Part shown: positions 33,235 to 41,684 of the stretch, piece after piece
How positions within the stretch are numbered: position 1 is the stretch's first letter
How the letters are laid out: each line of letters starts with the position of its first letter
Assembly (NCBI GenBank): GCA_964581355.1
Contig: CAZOOA010000018.1
Span: 1-44,991, forward strand
Length of the DNA stretch: 44,991 nt
Source of the DNA: CAZOOA01 sp964581355
Lineage (GTDB): Bacteria; Bacillota; Dethiobacteria; DTU022; UBA8154
Direction of reading: 5' to 3'
Made by a program: the position numbers and the translations under genes
The notes under the pieces: model-generated
What the model saw: only the letters and a program-made list of their open reading frames with translations
Databases searched by the model: none
What the model was told of the DNA's origin: nothing

Positions 33235-34863
33235 ATGTTTTGTAACCAGTGTGAACAGACAGCAAAGGGACAAGGTTGTACCGTTAAAGGGGTTTGTGGA
33301 AAGACACCGGAGGTTGCTGCGCTGCAGGACTTGTTAATTCATGCCATCAAGGGTATGTCCCTCTATGCCCATGAGGGGCGTAAAAAGGGAGTTGTAGACC
33401 CGGAAGCAAATCTATTTACCGTCAAAGGACTGTTTTCCACGCTGACCAACGTGAACTTTGATGCGGCTCGCTTTGAAGCAATGATTCAGGAATGTGCTTC
33501 TTTGACCGCAAGGCTGAAAGACAGAGTAAAAGCTGCGAGGGGCAATGTTGAATTTGCAGATCCCTCGGCAAGCTTCCAGCCAACCGGAGATATGGATGGG
33601 TTGATCCGCCAGGGGCAGGAAGTAGGCATTGCCTCTGATTCCAGTGCTGATGCTGATATCCAGTCTTTACAGCAAACCTTGCTCTATGGCATCAAAGGGA
33701 TTGCCGCCTATGCTGACCATGCTCACCTGCTGGGCAAAGAAGACGACCGGGTCTACGGCTTTATTCACGAAGGCCTTTCCGCTATTACCGATAAAAGCCT
33801 GGGGTTAAATGACTGGGTGGGCTTGGTCCTGCGTTGCGGGGAAATCAACCTGCTGACCATGGAACTGTTGGATGCAGGCCACACGGAAACCTACGGCCAT
33901 CCTGTGCCCACAGAAGTGCCCCTGGGTCACAAGAAAGGAAAATGTATCCTGGTCTCCGGGCACGACTTAAAAGACCTGAAAGAGCTTTTGGAGCAGACCC
34001 AGGGTAAAGGAATCAATATTTACACCCACGGGGAAATGCTGCCAGCCCACGGTTACCCGGAGTTGAAAAAGTTTGATCACTTTTATGGCCATTATGGGAC
34101 AGCATGGCAAAACCAGAAAAAAGAATTTGCCGAGTTTCCCGGGGCCATCTTGATGACAACAAACTGTATCCAGGAGCCTAAGAATTACATGGAGAATATC
34201 TTTACCACAGGTCTTGCAGGATGGCCGGGGGCTCAGCACGTGGAAAACGGCCAGTTTAGCCCCGTAATTGAAAGGGCCAAGGAACTCCCCGGTTTTGCTG
34301 AAGATGAAGACAAAGGCAGTGTTATGGTTGGCTTTGCCCGCAATGCGGTCATGAGTGTGGCGGACAAAGTGATTAATGCAGTTAAAAATGGTGATATCAA
34401 GCACTTTTTCCTGGTGGCCGGCTGTGACGGTGCCAAACCGGGTCGCAATTACTATACCGAGTTTGTGGAAAAAACCCCGGATAATACAGTGATTTTAACC
34501 CTGGCCTGTGGCAAGTTCCGCTTCTTTGACAAAAACCTGGGCGACATCGGCGGCATCCCCCGTCTTCTGGATGTGGGGCAGTGCAACGATGCCTACTCTG
34601 CCATCCAGATTGCCGTGGCTTTGGCCGAAGCCTTTGACCGCGGAGTAAATGAACTGCCCCTGTCCATGGTGCTCTCCTGGTATGAACAGAAGGCTGTGGC
34701 CATCCTGCTTACTTTGCTGCACCTGGGGATTAAAGATATCCGCCTGGGTCCCAGTCTCCCGGCATTTATTACGCCAAACGTGCTGGATGTGCTGGTGAAG
34801 AACTTCGATATCAAGCCCATTGCCAATACTCCGGAAGAAGACCTGGAGGCGATCCTGCAGTAA
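33235..34863 (+). CDS. hcp: Hybrid cluster protein (hydroxylamine/nitric oxide reductase)
   Basis: 542 residues from the ATG at 33235, with AGGAGAGG upstream. The N-terminal cluster motif has Cys3, Cys6, Cys15 and Cys21 (C-x2-C-x8-C-x5-C), typical of Hcp from strict anaerobes. The hybrid Ni/Fe-S-O cluster ligands lie in the C-terminal half, for example HFFLVAGCDGAKPGRNYY, LACGKFRF and DVGQCND. Hcp reduces nitric oxide or hydroxylamine and protects against nitrosative stress. No hcr reductase is adjacent. The upstream Rrf2 protein is the likely regulator. A strong terminator lies at 34985. Confidence 0.95.
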   Translation: MFCNQCEQTAKGQGCTVKGVCGKTPEVAALQDLLIHAIKGMSLYAHEGRKKGVVDPEANLFTVKGLFSTLTNVNFDAARFEAMIQECASLTARLKDRVKAARGNVEFADPSASFQPTGDMDGLIRQGQEVGIASDSSADADIQSLQQTLLYGIKGIAAYADHAHLLGKEDDRVYGFIHEGLSAITDKSLGLNDWVGLVLRCGEINLLTMELLDAGHTETYGHPVPTEVPLGHKKGKCILVSGHDLKDLKELLEQTQGKGINIYTHGEMLPAHGYPELKKFDHFYGHYGTAWQNQKKEFAEFPGAILMTTNCIQEPKNYMENIFTTGLAGWPGAQHVENGQFSPVIERAKELPGFAEDEDKGSVMVGFARNAVMSVADKVINAVKNGDIKHFFLVAGCDGAKPGRNYYTEFVEKTPDNTVILTLACGKFRFFDKNLGDIGGIPRLLDVGQCNDAYSAIQIAVALAEAFDRGVNELPLSMVLSWYEQKAVAILLTLLHLGIKDIRLGPSLPAFITPNVLDVLVKNFDIKPIANTPEEDLEAILQ

Positions 34864-34984
34864 AAGTTACATCAGGTTATTAGGCTAGCACAGGTTTCTG
34901 CGCTAGCTTGGTATATACTAACCGCCACGGCCCTTGAGAGCCACAACAGGGGATGAAAATGGGCTTTCAAACCAAAAAAAAACC

Positions 34985-35040
34985 AACCGGGAAGGGTCCC
35001 CAAAAGTAAAAACAACGGGGACTCTTCCCGGTTTTTTTTT
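34985..35040 (+). terminator. Terminator downstream of hcp
   Basis: AACCGGGAAG..GTCCCC pairs with GGGGAC..CTTCCCGGTT and is followed by nine T. It lies about 120 bp past the hcp stop. A smaller GCTAGC/GCTAGC hairpin lies at about 34884-34906. Confidence 0.85.
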
Positions 35041-35195
35041 GCATTCCTGGCCAGGAAAAGACCATTACGACAACAAACGACAACAAACAGGAAAATGCTG
35101 CCATGAACGCCATTACACCCAGGACAATAAAAACGACTTTATAGTTTTTTCCCGGAAAGCTTCCCCAGTTTCCCCTACTGCATTTCAGGTCAGCA

Positions 35196-35372
35196 TTATT
35201 CCCCAGTAAAAAGGCTGTGGCATATCTCCGTAATGGCTTCCCAGCCTGTGAAGTGAGCTTTGCGGCCGGTCTGGATATGTTCTACTTGTCCACGCCACTC
35301 TCCTTCAGGGGTATCTTTCCAGATGCGGATCAGAAATGACGCCCCTTTGTTAACTTCATCGATATTTTGCAT
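35196..35372 (-). CDS. Small conserved hypothetical protein
   Basis: 58 residues from the ATG at 35372. The segment FLIRIWKDTPEGEWRGQVEH followed by TGRKAHFTGWEAITEICHSL has the pattern of a widespread family of short proteins (V-R-I-W, G-E-W-R-G-x-V-E-H, F-x-x-x-E), with no assigned role. GGGAGG lies 13 nt upstream of the ATG, rather far. A GTG nearer to it (C-N-K-M start) is too close. It is transcribed away from the phased-repeat region at 35480-35596, which may be shared between this gene and the secreted protein gene. Confidence 0.55.
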   Translation of the reverse strand: MQNIDEVNKGASFLIRIWKDTPEGEWRGQVEHIQTGRKAHFTGWEAITEICHSLFTGE

Positions 35373-35479
35373 TTTGTTACACACGCCTCCCTCTGCAGGC
35401 TGAATGTATTGGTTTGTAAAGGCTGGGGTGAAATTATTAATCAAATTATAAGCGTATGTGTTTACTATACAAGAAAAAT

Positions 35480-35596
35480 CTCAATAAATTATCAATAAAA
35501 ACTCAATTATTAAAGTTTTTTAATTAATTTTCAAAAATATATCTTTTTTTTTGCTATAATTAAGAGGAATTGAGAATTTATTGATATTTGATTGAG
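35480..35596. repeat. Inverted arrays of 11-bp-phased repeats flanking a TATAAT
   Basis: A 29-bp block at 35480-35508 and its inverted partner at 35568-35596 match at 25 of 29 positions. Each block holds three (C/A)TCAAT elements spaced exactly 11 bp apart (35480, 35491, 35502, and on the other side ATTGA at 35569, 35580, 35591). A TATAAT lies between them at 35555-35560. This looks like a regulator-binding array on one face of the helix around a promoter for the secreted-protein operon. Confidence 0.6.
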
Positions 35597-35656
35597 GACT
35601 TTTTTATATACTTTACCTTAACTTTCTTTTCAAAAAATGTTTGTAACAAATTAACC

Positions 35657-35676
35657 CTAACCTGGACGAGCCAGAG
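35657..35676 (+). repeat. Dispersed intergenic motif, copy 5
   Basis: CTAACCTGGACGAGCCAGAG, 130 bp upstream of the secreted protein gene, nearly identical to the copy at 23351. Confidence 0.45.
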
Positions 35677-35806
35677 CCATAATCTTTTTCTTTGCAGTTG
35701 TGCTGCGCGATAGAACTCTTGCCAAAAAAGCGCAAAACTCAATTGTTAAAGGCCTAAGAGGTTAAAAGCTAATTGTTCTAGAAATAGCAGAAAGGAGTGG
35801 CAGGTA

Positions 35807-36955
35807 TTGAAAAAGTATTTAGCATTTCCAAAGTTTCGCTTCCCTGTTTTTCGTGTTATTTTTGCTTTTACAGTAGCTGTGCCGGTACTGTTGGTTTCCA
35901 TTCTTCCAGCTAAAGTAGTAGCAGCAGCGACAATTTTTGAAGATAGAGTAGACCGCACCGACTCTAGCATCGTTGGGAACCAGTGGGTTGAGTATTTCAT
36001 GAGGAGGCCTGATCAGCAAAGCCCGGAACGTATGATTGACCAGGGGAATACCCCTTGGCGAGTTAAAGACGGGACGATTTATTACCATGAAGTTGGAGAC
36101 CATTTTTACATTGAGGATTTTATCCAAACCAGGGAAACATTCCCGGTCAACAACACCCGGGTTGAGTTTGAAATTCGGGGGGATATTGGAACCAGTGCGG
36201 GGTATGTCGGCCCGGCAGTTTTCTGGACACCCCATGCCAGCAAAATAACCAGTTATGGCGGGGTAAGTGAAGGGCATGGCGTAATTGGAGTCAATGCCAG
36301 GTACCGCTGGGAAAATGATGGCACCAGGGGTTTGCATATCCGTGCCAATGGTGAAACCCATGATTTTCCCGAAGCGATTTTCGGGGGGATGAACCAGCAA
36401 GATTTTTCCCGTCACGCTTTCACGGTGCAGGATAATGTTCTAACTTACGAGTCAGACACTTTCCCCACCAGGAGCATCTCTTTGGACAATCCCTTGGAAG
36501 CAGGAGAACGGCGCCACCTATACATTGGTGTCCGGCTTTATGACCGGGGAGTGCCCCAGGAAGTTGAGATCCGAAACATTCGAGTGATTTCACTGGATGA
36601 GGATAGTGATCTGCAAAAAGTCACTCCACCGGAAAGAAACGAGGATCTGGTTGCAATCCACGGTTTTTTGTCTGCTTTTGCAGATAACAATTACCAGGCT
36701 TTATTAAACTATATTGATGGGGACTTGCGCAGGGAACTGGATAAAGAAACTTTTGATGAGGTTCGGGAATACTTCCTGATGCATGGTAGCGCCAGGGGTA
36801 CTGTTCAGTCATTTAATGCATTTCGTTTAAATGACCAGGATCTTAACGTGGAATTAATTGCTGAGTATCCTGTTGAAGGTTATTTAAATACCCTGAGAAT
36901 GGAATTTGTGTTATCTAACGGCAAAATTACTTTAATGTCAGGCAGGTGGCATTAG
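35807..36955 (+). CDS. Secreted jelly-roll protein with NTF2-like C-terminal domain
   Basis: 382 residues from a TTG with AAGGAG 9 nt upstream. A signal peptide of about 40 residues (hydrophobic VIFAFTVAVPVLLVSILPA, then VAAA) predicts export. Residues ~45-265 look like a concanavalin/LamG-type jelly roll (FEDRVDRTD at the start, RVEFEIRGDIG, a closing VEIRNIRVIS strand), as in sugar-binding proteins. Residues ~280-382 resemble an NTF2-like/DUF4878 domain (IHGFLSAFADNNYQALLNYI, VLSNGKITLMSGRW). The function is unknown. The zincin gene starts 2 bp after its stop, so the two secreted proteins are co-expressed. Confidence 0.6.
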   Translation: MKKYLAFPKFRFPVFRVIFAFTVAVPVLLVSILPAKVVAAATIFEDRVDRTDSSIVGNQWVEYFMRRPDQQSPERMIDQGNTPWRVKDGTIYYHEVGDHFYIEDFIQTRETFPVNNTRVEFEIRGDIGTSAGYVGPAVFWTPHASKITSYGGVSEGHGVIGVNARYRWENDGTRGLHIRANGETHDFPEAIFGGMNQQDFSRHAFTVQDNVLTYESDTFPTRSISLDNPLEAGERRHLYIGVRLYDRGVPQEVEIRNIRVISLDEDSDLQKVTPPERNEDLVAIHGFLSAFADNNYQALLNYIDGDLRRELDKETFDEVREYFLMHGSARGTVQSFNAFRLNDQDLNVELIAEYPVEGYLNTLRMEFVLSNGKITLMSGRWH

Positions 36956-36957
36956 CA

Positions 36958-38760
36958 ATGAAAAAAAATCATTTCCTGTGTTTCATTATTGTTCTGCTTG
37001 TTTTGATCCCGACTCCTGCTTCTGCCATACATCTCAGGGAGACTACTATTACTGAGCAGCTGGATACCTGGGTGGAGCATACTGAGCCAAAGTATCGGCA
37101 GTTAACAAACGAGGAGAGCAAGAGAATGTATCAAACGCTTTCGGATATGAGCAGAAAAGTAGGGCAGTTGGAGCAGTTAGCAGAATTATACCCGGATCAG
37201 GATTTTAAAAAGTTGGCCCAGCGACTCGAGGTTTACCATGATTATTTTGCAGAAGCGATTCCCCACGCGCGAGTGCAGGTAAAAGGGGATATTCGAAGCT
37301 TTGAAGCTTCCGTTTGCAAAGCTACAAACAAGTTAACAATTTCTCCTGTATTTTTTGAGGAAAGCAATGATTTGATTTTTACCTCTGTTATGCTGCATGA
37401 AATGGTTCATGTAAGACAAAGTAGATTCACACAGTTTCTTACTAAAGTTGCTGAAAGAGAAGCATATGTAGAAGAGTGGATTTTCATGCGCATGTTTGAA
37501 GAAAGAACAGATGGAAACGTTGACCCTCAATTACTGCAGCGCTACCATGAACTCGCTTATGCCATGTATCAATATGGTTACCTGGAAGGGACATGGCCTT
37601 CAGACCTTTCTGCTTTTAAGGAAGAGTTGAATGCCTTTGAAAGACAGATTATGAATAAGCTTAGCACTGTTGACCTGGTCGGGTTTCAACCCAGAGCAGC
37701 CAATTTTTCTGAAATATTAAGGATCACAGACGCCGGGGTCGAAACGGCTTTGGGTATAAATGGTGAAGATCCTGTTGATGACCTTGCTGAGACAGAAAAC
37801 GGTTGGATCATTGATATGTCGGAGCAAGGACACCAAGTGCTCGAAGGCGAGTTTGAAAGTTTTTTTCTTGAATATCCAATAGTAGATCGACATAATGCAG
37901 AAGAAAGGCCCGAATTCAAGGTGCTGATTCCTGAGGCTGGAACGCTGGAAATAAAGGTCGAATACTATAATCCTGAATGGCAGCTTGCAAAGGAAGCACC
38001 CAGTTCGGTTAGTACTGCTTCATTTTGGGGCTATTTTGATGGAATGGGGACAGTTTTATCTGGGGCACAAAATGAATGGAGAAGGCACGATTTTGCGACG
38101 CCATTAAATGTCGATATCCAAAGAGATGACCAGGATAGCTATCCATACTATAAATCATTTTCGTTTACACCCGACAGTACTGCTGCACGAAGGACAAGTG
38201 AAGGCGATGTGCAGCCCTCAACGCAATTCATGGCAGACAGAGTGCTGTTTTTTCCCGGTCAATTTAAAGTTGAAGTAATGTTTACACCGGATGATGAGCC
38301 GCTACCAGATGACGGGTTGAAGACAGGAAAGCCCAAATATGGTGCGGCCAACACGACGATGGTCATCGGGGACAGGAACATCTCTGTCGACGGTGCAACG
38401 ATACCGATGGACGTGGCCCCGTTTATCGAGGGTGGCAGAACTTTTGTACCAGTCCGCTTCCTGGCCAATGCCCTGGGTGTGGAAGATGATGGGATCTCCT
38501 ACGGTCCCAGCGGTGCAGTGCAGTGGGTGAAACTGGCCCGAGAAGATGTCACCGTAGATATCGGGATTGGCAGTGATACTTTAACGGTTACAGACAATGA
38601 AACCGGGGATGTTAAGACCATCGAGATGGACACCGCTGCCATGATTAGAAACGGGCGCACTTTTTTACCTTTCCGTTTTATCGCGGAAGCATTTGATGCC
38701 GAAGTGGGCTACCAAACAGATGCTGAAGGTTATGTCACATCTGTGGAGTTCATGCAGTAG
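36958..38760 (+). CDS. Secreted zincin metallopeptidase with copper-amine-oxidase-like C-terminal domain
   Basis: 600 residues from the ATG at 36958, with AGGTGG upstream; a nearby in-frame ATG at 36946 is less likely. A signal peptide (FIIVLLVLIPTPASA) is followed by a helical domain with the zinc motif HEMVH (LHEMVHVRQ) and a downstream Glu in EREAYVEEW, the layout of gluzincin-type peptidases. A beta-rich middle region follows. The last ~130 residues match copper amine oxidase N-terminal-type (PF07833) stalk domains: INVDG-like start, MDVAPFIEGGRTFVPVRFLA and AAMIRNGRTFLPFRFIAEA. The substrate is unknown. It is tightly linked to the jelly-roll gene upstream. Confidence 0.75.
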   Translation: MKKNHFLCFIIVLLVLIPTPASAIHLRETTITEQLDTWVEHTEPKYRQLTNEESKRMYQTLSDMSRKVGQLEQLAELYPDQDFKKLAQRLEVYHDYFAEAIPHARVQVKGDIRSFEASVCKATNKLTISPVFFEESNDLIFTSVMLHEMVHVRQSRFTQFLTKVAEREAYVEEWIFMRMFEERTDGNVDPQLLQRYHELAYAMYQYGYLEGTWPSDLSAFKEELNAFERQIMNKLSTVDLVGFQPRAANFSEILRITDAGVETALGINGEDPVDDLAETENGWIIDMSEQGHQVLEGEFESFFLEYPIVDRHNAEERPEFKVLIPEAGTLEIKVEYYNPEWQLAKEAPSSVSTASFWGYFDGMGTVLSGAQNEWRRHDFATPLNVDIQRDDQDSYPYYKSFSFTPDSTAARRTSEGDVQPSTQFMADRVLFFPGQFKVEVMFTPDDEPLPDDGLKTGKPKYGAANTTMVIGDRNISVDGATIPMDVAPFIEGGRTFVPVRFLANALGVEDDGISYGPSGAVQWVKLAREDVTVDIGIGSDTLTVTDNETGDVKTIEMDTAAMIRNGRTFLPFRFIAEAFDAEVGYQTDAEGYVTSVEFMQ

Positions 38761-38795
38761 TTTTTGCCATATAGTTGAGCTCTTGGGCAAGCAAA

Positions 38796-38853
38796 GGAAG
38801 CAAGAGAACCGTCCCCATGCTTCCCATGCTTCCCATGCTTCCCATGCTTCCTG
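38796..38853. repeat. Dispersed hairpin repeat, copy 2, with 4 x 9-bp tandem units
   Basis: The same core as 28541-28599 (GGAAGCAAGAGAACCGTCCC) is followed by four tandem units of CATGCTTCC (38816-38851). Copy 1 has two units with C in place of T. It lies just after the zincin gene. Confidence 0.85.
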
Positions 38854-38914
38854 TAGAAATGGACTGGACAATTACAGGTATGCACAATAATGTGAAACAA
38901 GGGAGAGATACTTC

Positions 38915-39964
38915 ATGGTTGAAGGTGTGGTCAGCACAGAGTCATATAAATGCGGCTCTTGCGGCGGTACAGTCTGTTTTGACCCTGAGACGCAAAACTT
39001 GAAATGCGAGTACTGCCGTTCTATCACTGCATTTGAAGTCAGCGAAGTGGAAATTAAATCTTACAGCCTGGAAGACGGGTTGGAGCATTGCGATACAGAC
39101 TGGCAACAGGAAACCCGGGTCATCCACTGTGATAGCTGCGGTGCCGATACAATCCTGGACGGCAACAATACTTCACAACTATGTGCATTTTGCGATTCAA
39201 CCCATGTTACGGACATTGAAAACCAGCCGGGAATTAAACCGGAACTGCTGATCCCGTTCAAAATCTCTGAAGACAAAGCCAGGCAGTTATTCAAAAAATG
39301 GATTAAAGGGAAGTTTTTTGCCAAAGGGGAAGCGAAAAAGTCCAATCGTATCGCCAATATCGCGGGAATATACCTGCCGTACTGGGTTTTTAATACAGAC
39401 ACATCCACCCAATACTGGGGCCGGAGGGGCACTACCGTCCAGACCGGCAGCGGTAAAAACAGGCAAACCACTACCCACTGGAGCAATGTCAGCGGCACGT
39501 ATTTTGAAAACTTCCGGGATGTTACCATCTGCGGTTCGGACCAAATTGAAAAAATGGGTCTTTCCAAGAAGCTGGATTTCAAGTATGAAGAACTCCAGGG
39601 ATACGATCCGGGGTTTCTATCCGGGTTTATCGCCGAGAAGTATATCCGGGGCGTTGAAAACAGCTGGGAAAGGTGCAAGCAAAAAATCAATGACTTTATC
39701 AGAAGAGGGATAAAAAGAGAAATTGGGGGAGATAAGCAGGAAATTACCAGTATGGATACCCATTATACAAACACACGCTACAAGCATGTCTTGTGTCCCG
39801 TTTGGATGTCTGTTTACAAGTTTCAGGGCAAAGAATTTCCTTTTGTCGTTAACGGACAAACAGGGAAAATTGAGGGCAAATACCCGCTTAGCATTCCCAA
39901 AGTTGCTGGAGCTGTTGCAGCAGCAGCCCTCATAATCTATATCCTGATCCGGCTTTTCGCCTGA
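38915..39964 (+). CDS. Zinc-ribbon protein with C-terminal membrane anchor
   Basis: 349 residues. Two TFIIB-like zinc ribbons at the N-terminus: YKCGSCGGTV..LKCEYC and IHCDSCGAD..LCAFC. A long middle region follows, with an LPYWVFNTDTSTQYWGRRG segment, and one C-terminal membrane helix (AAAALIIYILIRLF). The pattern recalls YdjI/YdjL-type companion proteins of SPFH systems, and the SPFH gene starts 39 bp downstream. The function is unknown; envelope or membrane-domain maintenance is a guess from context. AGGGAGAG precedes the ATG. Confidence 0.7.
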   Translation: MVEGVVSTESYKCGSCGGTVCFDPETQNLKCEYCRSITAFEVSEVEIKSYSLEDGLEHCDTDWQQETRVIHCDSCGADTILDGNNTSQLCAFCDSTHVTDIENQPGIKPELLIPFKISEDKARQLFKKWIKGKFFAKGEAKKSNRIANIAGIYLPYWVFNTDTSTQYWGRRGTTVQTGSGKNRQTTTHWSNVSGTYFENFRDVTICGSDQIEKMGLSKKLDFKYEELQGYDPGFLSGFIAEKYIRGVENSWERCKQKINDFIRRGIKREIGGDKQEITSMDTHYTNTRYKHVLCPVWMSVYKFQGKEFPFVVNGQTGKIEGKYPLSIPKVAGAVAAAALIIYILIRLFA

Positions 39965-40003
39965 TTCGCATCTGGAAAATACAATAAAGGAGTTGGGTTC
40001 ACG

Positions 40004-41161
40004 ATGGTTTTTGGAAGATTTGCCAGGTCACAATTCATTGAAGTAATCGAGTGGGTGGATGATTCACCAAATACGCTGGTATACCGATTCCCTGTAGAAG
40101 ACAAAGAAATCAAGATGAATGCACAGTTGACGGTGCGTGAAACCCAGAAAGCGGTCTTCGTCAATGAGGGGCAGATTGCCGATATTTTTGACCCGGGACG
40201 TTATGAGCTGACCACGCAGAACATGCCGGTGCTGACAAAGCTTAAGTCCTGGAAATACGGTTTTGAATCTCCCTTTAAAGCAGAAGTTTATTTCATCAAT
40301 ACCAGGAGGTTCCCCGACCAGAAGTGGGGTACGTCCAACCCTGTTATGATGCGGGACCAGGAATTTGGCATGGTTCGCTTCCGGGCCTTTGGTGTTTTTG
40401 GTTTCCGGGTTCATAACCCCGATTCCTTGATCAAAGAGATTGTGGGGACCAGCAATATTTACACCACGGATGATATTGTCTCCCAGCTGAAGAATATTAT
40501 CGTTTCAGGTCTATCGGGAGCTGTTGCGGAGTCGCAAATCCCGGTGCTGGATCTGTCGATGAATTATGGGAAGTTGGCCGAAGTGGCCATGAAAGTATTC
40601 GAGCCGCAGTTTAACCAGTATGGGCTTTCGATTTCATCATTTGTAATCAATAATATTTCCCTGCCCAAGGAAGTGGAAGAAGCCATGGACAGGAGGACTT
40701 CCATGGGTGTGGTTGGGGATATGGGGCAGTATACCCAGTACCAGGCAGCAGAAGCCATGCGGGACGCCGCCCAGAACGAAGGCGGAGGTGCCGCCGGCGC
40801 TGGCGTCGGTTTCGGAGCAGGAATGGGACTGGGGAACATGATGGCCGGCGCCATGAATCAGTCGATGAACCAGCAGCAGGGACAGGTTCAGCAAAACCAA
40901 CAGCAAGAGCAACAAACTTCCACCACCGCCTGCCCCGGCTGCAGCGCCCAGATCAGGGCCACGGCCAAGTTCTGTCCCGAATGCGGCAAGACAGTCCAGC
41001 AGCAGGATCCCAAGATCACCTGCCCCGGTTGCAGTGCCCAGATCAGGGCTACGGCCAAGTTTTGCCCCGAGTGTGGAAAAAGCATGCAGGTCCAGTGCAG
41101 TTGCGGTCACACTCCCAAGCCCGGCGCAAAATTTTGCGGTGAGTGTGGCACATCTCTTTAG
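40004..41161 (+). CDS. SPFH-domain (YdjI/virion-core-like) protein with zinc ribbons
   Basis: 385 residues. Residues ~20-250 form an SPFH/prohibitin-like domain of the YdjI group (SQFIEVIEWVDDSPNTLVYR start, PVMMRDQEFGMVRFRAFGVF, FVINNISLPKEVEEAMDRR). A Gly/Ala-rich then Gln-rich linker leads to three zinc ribbons, each C-x2-C..C-x2-C. The first two are near-identical 30-residue units. YdjI in Bacillus localises to the membrane as part of envelope stress response; this is the family precedent, not evidence here. The zinc-ribbon protein upstream is probably its partner. Confidence 0.85.
   Translation: MVFGRFARSQFIEVIEWVDDSPNTLVYRFPVEDKEIKMNAQLTVRETQKAVFVNEGQIADIFDPGRYELTTQNMPVLTKLKSWKYGFESPFKAEVYFINTRRFPDQKWGTSNPVMMRDQEFGMVRFRAFGVFGFRVHNPDSLIKEIVGTSNIYTTDDIVSQLKNIIVSGLSGAVAESQIPVLDLSMNYGKLAEVAMKVFEPQFNQYGLSISSFVINNISLPKEVEEAMDRRTSMGVVGDMGQYTQYQAAEAMRDAAQNEGGGAAGAGVGFGAGMGLGNMMAGAMNQSMNQQQGQVQQNQQQEQQTSTTACPGCSAQIRATAKFCPECGKTVQQQDPKITCPGCSAQIRATAKFCPECGKSMQVQCSCGHTPKPGAKFCGECGTSL
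40931..41080 (+). repeat. 90-bp-period duplication of the zinc ribbon
   Basis: Positions 40931-40990 and 41021-41080 are near-identical, differing at about a dozen mostly silent sites, so the first two ribbons are a recent internal duplication. The third ribbon is more diverged. Confidence 0.8.
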
Positions 41162-41302
41162 AAACCCCGGCGGGAATCCTCGGGGTCTATTGACCACGTG
41201 AGGATGTCACAATTGCTCTACAAACTAGATGGGTGTTCTATGGCAGCTTTTTCGCTTAAAATCCAACTTCTCTGCTGATTAAAGCTGTGAAATTACCAAA
41301 AC

Positions 41303-41366
41303 AAACCAACCCCCGGCAAACCTTGGGAGCTATCAAGCCCTTAAGGGGCTGGGGGTTGGTTTTTTC
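41303..41366 (+). terminator. Terminator downstream of the SPFH gene
   Basis: AACCAACCCCC pairs with GGGGGTTGGTT, an inner AGCCC/GGGCT helix adds to it, and TTTTTT follows. It ends the zinc-ribbon/SPFH operon 140 bp past the stop codon. The remaining region up to 41684 holds a TATAAT at 41484-41489 but no convincing -35. Confidence 0.8.
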
Positions 41367-41684
41367 GTCATGGTTTACTTTCACCTACATCAACAGCAAA
41401 AACATATCGTCAAGGTCTTATCTTTTTTTTATTAAGGCGGGCAATATTTTTTTGCATATTAAAAGGAATTATGGCTGAATTTGTATAATTAAGAATGATA
41501 ATTTCTTTGGAAGAAATCCTGTTTTGCACCGGGAACAGTATGGGGCGTGCTGAGAACACTTATGGATGTTTTCCTGTTTCTGGGCAAATAATGCAAATCT
41601 GCTGCCTGGACGTGTGCCCCGGAGAGGGTGCATGGCACTGGGTGGCTATGGGCATCAGGCTAGTTATTGCTGGAGGTTTGCTTT

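Noticed and set aside
37161..38760. Copper amine oxidase enzyme
   Set aside because: Only the small stalk-type domain is present at the C-terminus; no topaquinone motif or catalytic domain is visible, and the HEMVH motif points to a peptidase.
38796..38853. CRISPR array
   Set aside because: The 9-bp units are directly adjacent with no spacers, and no cas gene is in the window.
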